Source: HyVt-477 sp965224605
Lineage (GTDB): Bacteria > Pseudomonadota > Gammaproteobacteria > Thiotrichales > Thiotrichaceae
Direction: 5' to 3'
Assembly (NCBI GenBank): GCA_965224605.1
Contig: CBDCZP010000010.1
Span: forward strand, 248,001 to 312,000
DNA length: 64,000 bases
Shown in pieces: positions 42,216-50,978 of the stretch (position 1 is its first letter; the number at the start of each line of letters is the position of its first letter). The notes under the pieces were generated by a model that had not been told where the DNA came from, searched no databases, and was given only the letters and a program-made list of their open reading frames with translations. The translations under genes and the position numbers were made by a program.

Positions 42216-44657
42216 ATGCTTCTTATTTTCAAATCAAAACAACGCGTGACACGTCTCGTTATAGGTCTAGCTTTTTTTCTGTGCTTAGCTTGCTTATTAT
42301 CGTTTTGGTTTTGGTTTTCTCTACCCAAAGTCCTCTTCGACAAACCCGTGTCCAGTATCCTGCTGGATCAACAAGGTGAGCTATTAGGCGCGCATATTGC
42401 CACTGATCAGCAATGGAGATTCCCCCCCATTCAAGCCGTTCCTGCAAAGTTTGCAACCTGCCTCATTCAATTCGAAGATAAGCGTTTTTATCAACACATA
42501 GGTATTGATCCAATCGCTATTGTGCGAGCCATGAAACTAAACATCCAACATAATCGGGTGGTTAGTGGTGCTAGTACGCTCACGATGCAAGTCATTCGTT
42601 TATCCCGCAAAAACACCCAACGATCTGTAATTGAAAAAATTAAAGAAATGTTCATCGCGATGCGCCTTGAAATCAGCCTGAGCAAAGAGGAAATTTTAAA
42701 GCTCTATGCAACACATGCCCCTTTGGGTGGCAATGTTGTGGGCTTGGAAACAGCCTCGTGGCGATATTTTGGTCGTAGCCCCGACCAATTATCGTGGGCG
42801 GAAAGTGCAACACTCGCCGTATTACCTAATAGCCCGGCGTTGATCCACCCAGGAAGACATCGAAAAAAGCTCAAAAAGAAACGCGATGCTCTCTTAAAAA
42901 AACTTAGCAGACTGAAATTAATTGATACACTAAGTTACGATTTAGCGATAGCTGAACCTCTACCAACTCAGCCAAAACCCCTGCCTCGCCTAGCTTCCCA
43001 CTTACTGAACACGTTGACTGCCCAGCAAAAGGATAAACCCAATAAACGCTTTGTCAGTACGCTAGACAAATCCCTGCAAATCCCTATAAACCAAATTGTA
43101 ACAACCCATGCGAATCAATTAAAACTACAATCTATCCATAACATAGCTGCTTTAGTTATTGACAATCATACCTTTGAGGTAAAAGCCTATATAGGAAATT
43201 CAAACACGCTACAAACAGGATCACAAGGTTACGCTATTGATCTCATTCATCGCCCGCGTAGTAGTGGAAGCACCTTAAAACCCTTCTTATTTGCCAATAT
43301 GATCCAAGCAGGTGAGCTACTACCCGAATCACTCATCGCTGATGTCCCTATACGATACGCAGGTTTTCGCCCACAAAACTACGACCGTAGCTATCGCGGA
43401 GCCGTTAGAGCTAAAGAAGCACTAGCGAGGTCGCTTAATATTCCGGCTGCAAATATGTTGAGCCAGTACGGCGTAGGACGCTTTCAAGCAGACCTGAAAA
43501 AAATGGGTATGACTACTTTGCATCGACATGCCAAAAACTATGGTTTAACCCTCATCCTCGGTGGGGCTGAAGGTACTTTATGGGAAATCACTGGCCTCTA
43601 TGCCAATCTTGCAAAACTGGCGAAGCTGAGCAATACAGACACCATGAATTATTGGCTAAAACCAACCGTTAACAAAAATACCCCCGTTCAATCAGCAAGC
43701 CGAGTAAACCTTAGCACTGCAAGTGCATGGATGACATTACAGGCTTTGCTAGAAGTCACACGACCCGGTACCGATGGTTATTGGCGCAAATTCTCTAGTA
43801 GTCAAAAAATCGCCTGGAAGACGGGCACAAGCTTTGGCCAAAGAGATGCCTGGGCACTGGGAGTGACACCACAATATACCGTAGGAGTCTGGGTTGGTAA
43901 TGCTGACGGCAGAGGCATTGCCGGATTGACAGGAGTAAAAATCGCTGCACCCATTTTGTTTGATATTTTTAATCGTATTACTGATTCAGCTACGCTGGAT
44001 TCTACAGTCTCAATAGCCTCAACAACCGAGCAGAATGCATGGTTTAGCAAACCACACTGGCAAATGAAAACCGTAGCCATCTGTAAAGACGATGGTTACC
44101 TCGCTATCAATGGCTGTGACAGCATTTCTTATGAAATCCCTCAGAACAGTTTCTTTGACAAAGCTAGTCCTTATCATCAACGTATTCATCTAGATAGTAG
44201 TGAAAACTGGCAAGTTCATGAGCAATGCGAACCCATTAGCAACATGCACCACCTTTCGTGGTTTATTCTTCCACCTGATCAAGCGCATTATTATCAACAA
44301 CATAATGCAAGCTATGCCAATGTACCGGCTTTTCGAAAAGATTGTCGGTCAAACACCCCTACTCAGGGGACACATTCATCCAACAACCCTATATCATTGA
44401 TTTACCCTAAATCGAACACGCAAATTTTTATCCCAACCAAACTGGACGGCAAACCCAGTAAAACCGTATTTCGCGCGATTCATCGTAATACAGAAAGCCG
44501 ACTTTATTGGCATATTGATAATCAATATTTGGGATCAACACAGACGTTTCATCAACAAGCGGTATGGATTAAAGCAGGTAAGCATGTATTAACCATCGTT
44601 GATGAAGTAGGCAATAGAAAACAGCAAGCCTTTACCGTTTTAGATACATCAAATTAA
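42216..44657 (+). CDS. pbpC: penicillin-binding protein 1C
   Basis: An 813-residue bifunctional peptidoglycan synthase. It has an N-terminal membrane anchor (LVIGLAFFLCLACLLSFWFWF). The glycosyltransferase motifs are EDKRFYQHIGIDPIAIVRAM and GASTLTMQVIRLS. The transpeptidase nucleophile is in SSGSTLKPFLFANM, with KTGTSFGQRDAWALG as the third box. The C-terminal BiPBP_C domain begins around residue 700. The alpha-2-macroglobulin gene usually paired with pbpC is absent here. Length is normal. Confidence 0.93.
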   Translation: MLLIFKSKQRVTRLVIGLAFFLCLACLLSFWFWFSLPKVLFDKPVSSILLDQQGELLGAHIATDQQWRFPPIQAVPAKFATCLIQFEDKRFYQHIGIDPIAIVRAMKLNIQHNRVVSGASTLTMQVIRLSRKNTQRSVIEKIKEMFIAMRLEISLSKEEILKLYATHAPLGGNVVGLETASWRYFGRSPDQLSWAESATLAVLPNSPALIHPGRHRKKLKKKRDALLKKLSRLKLIDTLSYDLAIAEPLPTQPKPLPRLASHLLNTLTAQQKDKPNKRFVSTLDKSLQIPINQIVTTHANQLKLQSIHNIAALVIDNHTFEVKAYIGNSNTLQTGSQGYAIDLIHRPRSSGSTLKPFLFANMIQAGELLPESLIADVPIRYAGFRPQNYDRSYRGAVRAKEALARSLNIPAANMLSQYGVGRFQADLKKMGMTTLHRHAKNYGLTLILGGAEGTLWEITGLYANLAKLAKLSNTDTMNYWLKPTVNKNTPVQSASRVNLSTASAWMTLQALLEVTRPGTDGYWRKFSSSQKIAWKTGTSFGQRDAWALGVTPQYTVGVWVGNADGRGIAGLTGVKIAAPILFDIFNRITDSATLDSTVSIASTTEQNAWFSKPHWQMKTVAICKDDGYLAINGCDSISYEIPQNSFFDKASPYHQRIHLDSSENWQVHEQCEPISNMHHLSWFILPPDQAHYYQQHNASYANVPAFRKDCRSNTPTQGTHSSNNPISLIYPKSNTQIFIPTKLDGKPSKTVFRAIHRNTESRLYWHIDNQYLGSTQTFHQQAVWIKAGKHVLTIVDEVGNRKQQAFTVLDTSN

Positions 44658-44755
44658 ACTAATCCGATATTTGTATGAATCTCTACTAGATACTTACGCA
44701 ATATCTGGGATAATCTAAAGGGTACCTAAACTGAATCTACGCCGACAAACATGCT

Positions 44756-45649
44756 ATGCAAACATCTGCCACTCCATTTAACATCATAGGCATCTTCACC
44801 AAGCAACACGATAAGCGCATTGATGCCACGTTAAATACATTAATCACCCATCTCAATAAACATAATGTTCGCATTATGGTAGACGAACCGGGTGCAAAAT
44901 TGTGTAATCGTGATGGTTTTTGCCATGAAGAAATGATGCAGCAAATAAATCTTGCCATTGTTGTTGGCGGTGACGGGACTTTACTACATACCGGCAGAAT
45001 ACTCGCCAATTATGGTATTCCTATTCTCGGCATCAACTTGGGTCGACTGGGTTTCTTAGTCGATGTCTTACCCATTGATATGTGTATTATTATTAACCAA
45101 GTGTTATCGGGTGAGTACATAAAAGAAGAGCGTACTTTACTCAAGGCTGAAGTCTATCGAGGCAAAGAATTACTTGGCGAAGACGATGCACTCAATGATG
45201 TCGTCTTCCATGTCAGAAATGAAGTTCGCATGATTGAATTCACCACCCATATCAATGATACGTTTGTAAACACCCAACGTGCCGATGGCATGATCATTGC
45301 GACACCCACCGGCTCAACTGCCTACTCGCTCTCATCGGGTGGCCCAATTCTTCATCCTGGACTTGATGCGGTTGTATTCGTACCTATCTGCCCGCATACC
45401 TTGAGCCATCGCCCTATCGTCATTCAAGCAAGTGACAGCATTAAAATTCAGCTTTGCGAAGGACGCAATGGCGACGCACGCATCTCATTTGACGGTCAGT
45501 CACATATAGACATCGTGCCGGGTGATTATGCGATCATTCAGAAAAAACAACGTTCAATGACGCTCATTCATCCAAAAAACTACGACTATTACCATATACT
45601 GCGTGCCAAACTTCATTGGAGCGTACAACCTTGGAGCGTACTAGATTGA
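44756..45649 (+). CDS. nadK: NAD kinase
   Basis: A 297-residue enzyme with IVVGGDGTLLHTGR (GGDG motif), GINLGRLGFLVD, TPTGSTAYSLSSGGPILHP and FDGQ. It phosphorylates NAD to NADP using ATP. It is 49 bp upstream of recN in the same direction, the usual gammaproteobacterial pair. Confidence 0.95.
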   Translation: MQTSATPFNIIGIFTKQHDKRIDATLNTLITHLNKHNVRIMVDEPGAKLCNRDGFCHEEMMQQINLAIVVGGDGTLLHTGRILANYGIPILGINLGRLGFLVDVLPIDMCIIINQVLSGEYIKEERTLLKAEVYRGKELLGEDDALNDVVFHVRNEVRMIEFTTHINDTFVNTQRADGMIIATPTGSTAYSLSSGGPILHPGLDAVVFVPICPHTLSHRPIVIQASDSIKIQLCEGRNGDARISFDGQSHIDIVPGDYAIIQKKQRSMTLIHPKNYDYYHILRAKLHWSVQPWSVLD

Positions 45650-45697
45650 CTTATTTATCCCCACCTATTTCAATATCACTAACCCAATGATATTCCC

Positions 45698-47395
45698 ATG
45701 CTAAATCATATTCATATCCGCAACTTCGCCATTATAGAAGAACTTGATCTAGAACTTGATCAAGGGTTGACCGTGCTAACAGGAGAAACAGGCGCGGGTA
45801 AATCTATTCTCATTGATGCGATTGGGCTGGTGATGGGTGATCGTGCAGATAGCGGCACAGTCAAACATGGCTGTGAAAAAGCTGAGATCACCCTTTCTGT
45901 GGATGTTTCAAAAACAGCCGCTGCGGAACAATGGCTCAAACAACAGGATTTGGACAATGACGGTGAATGCATACTACGCCGCGTCATTACCGCAACAGGA
46001 AAATCTCGTGCATGGATCAATGGCAGTCCCTGTAATCTGACCATGCTGAAACAACTGGGAGAACAAGTTGTCGACATTCATGGCCAACACGAACATCAAT
46101 CCTTGATGAAAAAAGACATGCAGCGCCACATGCTGGATGAGTTTGCTGACAACGAAAAACTGCTGCAAAAAACAAGAACATTATGGCAAGACTGGAACAC
46201 TGTAAATACACACTATCAAACGCTACTGGGCGAACACGAGGAACATCTATCGAAACTGGATTTATTAAAGTTTCAGGTCAATGAATTAGAAAAACTGGGA
46301 CTAGTCGAAAATGAATCCAAGCAACTTGATGACGAACACAATCGTTTAGCGAATGCTGACCTGCTTCAACAAACAGCCGGTGATGCACAACAACAATTAT
46401 ACGAAGATGAACAATCTATTTATTCCGCATTAAGTCATATAGCACAAACGCTAGAACAAAAAGTAACGGTCGATAACGAACTGGCAGCTCCTTTAGAGCT
46501 AATCACCAGCGCACAAATCCAGCTACAAGAAGCTGCTGAACAACTACGTCATTATTTGGACAAGTTGAATATTGACCCGCAACGACTGCTGCAATTAGAA
46601 AACCGCATTGCTGATGTGCAATCTATGGCACGTAAACACCGCGTCGAAGCCAAAGCCTTGCCAGATAAACTTCAACATCTGCAAGAAGAATTAAACATAC
46701 TCGATTCAGATGAATACAATCTGGAGAGTCTAGAAAAACAACTCGAATCACTGCAACAACAATACCAGGAACAAGCTTCAAAACTGACCTCTCAGCGTCA
46801 AAAATTTGCAAAAAAACTGTCTGCTGGTGTGACCAAAACCATGCAAAAACTGAGTATGAAAGGAGGTGTTTTCGAGATTCAGGTCACACCTCTTGACGGC
46901 AATGATGGAAATACAGTAACGCCCTCACCTACTGGCATGGATCACATTGAATTTGAAGTCAGTGCAAACCCTGGACAACCTGTGAAGCCCATCGTTAAAG
47001 TCGCTTCCGGTGGCGAACTATCTCGCATCAGTTTAGCTATCCAGATGATAGCGGCACAGAAAATGACGTTGCCTGCGCTCATTTTCGATGAAGTAGATAC
47101 TGGAATTGGTGGAGGAACCGCAGAAGTTGTCGGCAAACAATTGCGTAAACTCGGCATCAATAGACAAGTCCTCTGTGTCACCCACCTTCCCCAAGTCGCG
47201 GCTCAATCACATCATCATTACAAAGTCACCAAACTCAAAGGGAAGACCACAACCAGTACCGGTATCATTACACTCAATGAACAAGAAAAAATTGAAGAGA
47301 TTGCTCGTATGATGGGTGGTGTTGAGATCACAGAATCCACATTAGCTCTAGCAAAAGAAATGATAGGTCAACAGCAGGACGAGGAGATAAGCTGA
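45698..47395 (+). CDS. recN: DNA repair protein RecN
   Basis: A 565-residue SMC-like ATPase. It has Walker A LTGETGAGKSILIDAIGLVM, a Q-loop region DIHGQHEHQSLM, central coiled coils rich in Gln and Glu (about 160-380), the ABC signature VASGGELSRISLAIQ and Walker B LPALIFDEVDTGIGG. It acts early in double-strand-break repair. Length is normal. It partly overlaps in expression with nadK upstream. Confidence 0.95.
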   Translation: MLNHIHIRNFAIIEELDLELDQGLTVLTGETGAGKSILIDAIGLVMGDRADSGTVKHGCEKAEITLSVDVSKTAAAEQWLKQQDLDNDGECILRRVITATGKSRAWINGSPCNLTMLKQLGEQVVDIHGQHEHQSLMKKDMQRHMLDEFADNEKLLQKTRTLWQDWNTVNTHYQTLLGEHEEHLSKLDLLKFQVNELEKLGLVENESKQLDDEHNRLANADLLQQTAGDAQQQLYEDEQSIYSALSHIAQTLEQKVTVDNELAAPLELITSAQIQLQEAAEQLRHYLDKLNIDPQRLLQLENRIADVQSMARKHRVEAKALPDKLQHLQEELNILDSDEYNLESLEKQLESLQQQYQEQASKLTSQRQKFAKKLSAGVTKTMQKLSMKGGVFEIQVTPLDGNDGNTVTPSPTGMDHIEFEVSANPGQPVKPIVKVASGGELSRISLAIQMIAAQKMTLPALIFDEVDTGIGGGTAEVVGKQLRKLGINRQVLCVTHLPQVAAQSHHHYKVTKLKGKTTTSTGIITLNEQEKIEEIARMMGGVEITESTLALAKEMIGQQQDEEIS

Positions 47396-47400
47396 AACCA

Positions 47401-47703
47401 ATGATTTTAGAAGTCGCAACTCTGGATATAAAGTCAGGTGAAGAAATAAACTTTGAACATGCCTTTGCAAAAGCACAGTCAATTATTTCCAGTATGGATG
47501 GTTACATCTCCCATCAACTTCAAAAAAGCATTGAAAAACAAAATAGATATATCTTATTGGTCAATTGGGAAACAATTGAAGATCATACGCAAGGATTTAG
47601 AAAGTCAGAGAAATATCAACAGTGGCGTAAGTTACTCCATCATTTCTATGAGCCTTTTCCAGAAGTTGAGCATTATTACACAGTCGCTAGTGGTGAAAAA
47701 TAA
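47401..47703 (+). CDS. antibiotic biosynthesis monooxygenase-domain protein
   Basis: A 100-residue ABM-fold protein (MILEVATLDIKSGEEINFEH, then HQLQKSIEKQNRYILLVNWE and a C-terminal HFYEPFPEVEHY). The fold is a dimeric alpha/beta ferredoxin-like barrel. Many members are enzymes of unknown substrate. It begins 6 bp after the recN stop and is probably co-transcribed. Confidence 0.8.
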   Translation: MILEVATLDIKSGEEINFEHAFAKAQSIISSMDGYISHQLQKSIEKQNRYILLVNWETIEDHTQGFRKSEKYQQWRKLLHHFYEPFPEVEHYYTVASGEK

Positions 47704-47867
47704 CCAACAGTTGTAGTGAATATAAATTGTGCTTTCTGAATACTGAACTAATTACAACAAAACCACTAAAACTAATATCTTCTGACAATAAATAAGGCAC
47801 AATGCGCCTTATTTTTTACGATAAGCTTTTATCACAAATTTTCACAATAAACCAAGAGGATTTTTTA

Positions 47868-48479
47868 ATGCCCTTTCCTGATGCATTCTACCGTTGGCGC
47901 CCACATCCCTGGCATGGTATTGAAGCGGGTGAAGACGCACCTAACGTTGTCAATGCGTATATTGAAATCACACCCTCGGATCCTGTTAAATATGAAACCG
48001 ATAAGAAAACAGGGTATTTGATGGTAGATCGTCCGCAACGCTCATCATCATTACAGCCTTCATTGTATGGCTTTATCCCACGTACTTATTGCGGCAAACG
48101 CGTTGCCAGTTTAATGGGGGAAGGCATTAAAGGCGACAAAGATCCTCTTGATATTTGTGTATTCTCTGAACGGCCTATTACACGAGCTGATATCCTTCTC
48201 CATGCGCGGGTATTGGGCGGCTTGCCTATGATTGATGATAACGAAGCAGACGACAAAATTATCGCAGTACTAGCAACCGATAATATTTGGGGGAAAGCGC
48301 GTGATCTTGATGACTTACCGCATGTACTGATAGAACGATTAGATCACTACTTCAATACCTATAAAATGATTCCAGGTAAAGAGAGTAGCGTTACCATTGG
48401 AGAAGCCTATGGCAGAGAACATGCCCAAAAAGTAATTACAGCTTCGATGGAAGATTATCAGGAACGCTTTGGGGAATAG
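47868..48479 (+). CDS. ppa: inorganic pyrophosphatase (family I)
   Basis: A 203-residue enzyme starting MPFPDAFYRWRPHPWHG. The family I active-site motif is in GIKGDKDPLDICVFSE (D-x-D-P-x-D). ATDNIWG and DLDDLPHVLIERLDHYFNTYK are also typical. It hydrolyses pyrophosphate. The start at 47868 follows an AAGAGGA site. The longer upstream frame lacks support. Confidence 0.92.
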   Translation: MPFPDAFYRWRPHPWHGIEAGEDAPNVVNAYIEITPSDPVKYETDKKTGYLMVDRPQRSSSLQPSLYGFIPRTYCGKRVASLMGEGIKGDKDPLDICVFSERPITRADILLHARVLGGLPMIDDNEADDKIIAVLATDNIWGKARDLDDLPHVLIERLDHYFNTYKMIPGKESSVTIGEAYGREHAQKVITASMEDYQERFGE

Positions 48480-48566
48480 CAGTACGTAGGGTGGGGAGAT
48501 CCCGCCTTACTACCCATCCCTTCTACCAAACCCGCCTCAGGATTAATCACATCCCGATACATACTT

Positions 48567-49868
48567 TTATCCCTTCTCAATCTGGATATCGCCATCAGTA
48601 GTTCCTGCATTAGGATCGTTATAAATAGCTTGATCCAGCTTACCTTCACTGTTGGCTACCACACTTGAGACAACCGCATCACCGGATACATTAACCGCTG
48701 TTCTTATCATATCCATTAAACGATCGACTCCGAGTATCAAACCAATACCTTCTACAGGAAGCCCTACCTGTGTAAACACCATAGATAACATAATCAGACC
48801 CACACCGGGAACACCTGCTGTGCCAATAGATGCCAGCACCGACATAAGTATCACGGTTAAATAACCTGACATACCCAAATCTACGCCGTAGACATTAGCA
48901 ATAAAAACGGTGGCAACTCCTTGCATAATCGCCGTTCCATCCATATTGATGGTTGCACCAAAAGGGACAGTAAAAGAGGCTACTGAGTTATTCACCCCTA
49001 AGCGTTCAGTGACCGTTCTCATGGTCACCGGAATAGTGGCATTTGAACTGGCTGTACTAAACGCAAACACTTGTACATTTCTTATTTTTTTAAGAAACAT
49101 AGCTGGACTTAATCCAGAGAAAACCTTGAGTACAATCATCAAGGTGATAAACAGATGCACTAGTAAAGCGCCCACTAACACCCCGACATACCCTGCCAGT
49201 GATGCAAGTAATCCTAGCCCAAGCGTTGCCACAGATTTAGCGATTAAAGCAAATACGGCATAAGGTGCAACAGACATGACGATATTAACCATTTTCATCA
49301 TAATCTCATTAGCAGTTTCAGCACCTTCTATAAAACCTTTCGCCTTAGACCCTACCATCAGCATACTGACACCTAATAAAATGGAGAAAAAGATAAGGGG
49401 CAACATGTCACCATTCGCCATTGCATTAATTGGATTCTTGGGAATAATATCAATGATGACTTGAGTCAACGGAGGAGAGTCTTTACCTGAAAAAGTGGAC
49501 TCAGTCGGTACATTCATACCTTCCCCAATACCCAAAGACGCTGCTATCAGGATTGCCGTAGCAATCGCAATAGCAGTAGTCATCATGTACAAGGCAAATG
49601 ACTTTCCACCTACACGTCCCAATAACCTGATATCTCCAATGCCGCAGACACCACAAATCAGTGAGAAAAATACTAAAGGGACAACTAACATCTTCAGTGC
49701 GTTAACAAACATCTGTCCAACAACATTGAAAAGGCCATTAACAATATATTCGTTCACAAAGGTATCCGGTGCATTTAAACCCGTGAGATTAAATGCCAAC
49801 CCCACCAAAATACCTAATGCCATGCCGATCAACACCTTGATTGTCAGGCTCATTTTTTTATTAGTCAT
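48567..49868 (-). CDS. dicarboxylate/amino acid:cation symporter (DAACS)
   Basis: A 433-residue inner-membrane transporter with about eight membrane segments. It has the family signatures SVASFTVPFGATINMDGTAI (NMDGT sodium/substrate site), ASIGTAGVPGVGLIMLSMVF and VDRLMDMIRTAVNVSGDAV. It probably imports glutamate, aspartate or C4-dicarboxylates with Na+ or H+. The ATG at 49868 has GGAG six bases upstream, so it is preferred to the GTG at 49880. It stands alone. Confidence 0.9.
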   Translation of the reverse strand: MTNKKMSLTIKVLIGMALGILVGLAFNLTGLNAPDTFVNEYIVNGLFNVVGQMFVNALKMLVVPLVFFSLICGVCGIGDIRLLGRVGGKSFALYMMTTAIAIATAILIAASLGIGEGMNVPTESTFSGKDSPPLTQVIIDIIPKNPINAMANGDMLPLIFFSILLGVSMLMVGSKAKGFIEGAETANEIMMKMVNIVMSVAPYAVFALIAKSVATLGLGLLASLAGYVGVLVGALLVHLFITLMIVLKVFSGLSPAMFLKKIRNVQVFAFSTASSNATIPVTMRTVTERLGVNNSVASFTVPFGATINMDGTAIMQGVATVFIANVYGVDLGMSGYLTVILMSVLASIGTAGVPGVGLIMLSMVFTQVGLPVEGIGLILGVDRLMDMIRTAVNVSGDAVVSSVVANSEGKLDQAIYNDPNAGTTDGDIQIEKG

Positions 49869-49979
49869 TATCATCTCCACAAAACTATGTTAAATACGAT
49901 TTTAAATGCTCAGAAGTCACAGACCGACCGGTGACTCTATTTATCCTTAATAGAAGCTCTGATTAAGTCTTTTTGTATT

Positions 49980-50127
49980 GGAGGTGAGCCTTCAGGCTCG
50001 CAATACGGTGTTCATAATCAATGGCTTAACCGACCCAAAACGAAGCCCTGATTAAGCCAAAATCATCTAAAGTTTAACCCAAGATATTGATTTAAATCAC
50101 TATAGGCGAGCCTGAAGGCTCACTTCC
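49980..50127. repeat. REP-like family 2, inverted pair
   Basis: GGAGGTGAGCCTTCAGGCTC (49980) and its near complement at 50105-50127 face each other across about 100 bp between the symporter gene and pyrE. The motif belongs to the same palindromic family as 19032-19054 and 58373-58441. A further inner repeat AAGCTCTGATTAAG / AAGCCCTGATTAAG occurs at 49953 and 50043. Confidence 0.75.
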
Positions 50128-50148
50128 AGAAACAATATATACGAAAGA

Positions 50149-50790
50149 CTAACATCCATACCGCTTTCTATATGCATTTATATTAGCCAGCAAATTATCA
50201 TCAGTCATCGAACTGGATACATGTTGTATCACATCGTGCAGCCCAACAATACTTGAAACTTTTATGCCGTAATCCTGCTCTGTTTGTTGAACAGCTGATA
50301 AATCACCTTGCCCTCGCTCTTGTCTATCCAGCGATATTGCCACACCCGCAAATTCTGCGCCTTGAGCAGAAACGATATCGGCGGCTTCGCGAATGGCTGT
50401 ACCAGCCGTCATAACATCATCTATAACCAGAACTTTACCTGCCAATGGCGCACCAACAATTGTTCCGCCCTCACCATGATCTTTGGCTTCTTTACGATTA
50501 AACGCATAGGGATAATCTTTTCCATGCTTTTCATAAAGCGCAGCTGCGGTGACAGCAGCCAGTGGGATGCCTTTATAGGCGGGACCAAATAGCATGTCGA
50601 ATTCAATGCCAGATTCGAGAATAGATTGTGCATAAAAGTCAGCAAGTTTGGATAAGGCCGAACCTGTTTGAAAAAGTCCCGCATTAAAAAAATAGGGACT
50701 GATCCTACCAGATTTCAACTGAAACTCACCAAAGCATAAGACATTAGAAGTTATAGCAAAATCCAGAAAGTCCTTTTGATAGTCTTTCAT
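50149..50790 (-). CDS. pyrE: orotate phosphoribosyltransferase
   Basis: A 213-residue enzyme of pyrimidine synthesis. It has FELKSGR-type FQLKSGRISPYFFNAGLF, FGPAYKGIPLAA, YAFNRKEAKDHGEGG and the PRPP-binding VLVIDDVMTAGTAIREA. Length is normal. It is divergent from aceE across about 190 bp. Confidence 0.95.
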   Translation of the reverse strand: MKDYQKDFLDFAITSNVLCFGEFQLKSGRISPYFFNAGLFQTGSALSKLADFYAQSILESGIEFDMLFGPAYKGIPLAAVTAAALYEKHGKDYPYAFNRKEAKDHGEGGTIVGAPLAGKVLVIDDVMTAGTAIREAADIVSAQGAEFAGVAISLDRQERGQGDLSAVQQTEQDYGIKVSSIVGLHDVIQHVSSSMTDDNLLANINAYRKRYGC

Positions 50791-50978
50791 AGGAGTGATC
50801 CAGGTGGTCGTTTAAAGAGATGGGAATTTAGTAAAATGTATTCTTGTTCCATAACTTGTTGTATTTATGATAAGTATTTTAAAGGCAAACAAAACAGATT
50901 GACCTTGTGCTATATAATGGTATGGTTGCAACCATTAAAATAAACAAGATTTCATGTTGAGCAGAGGAAGCTAGTATT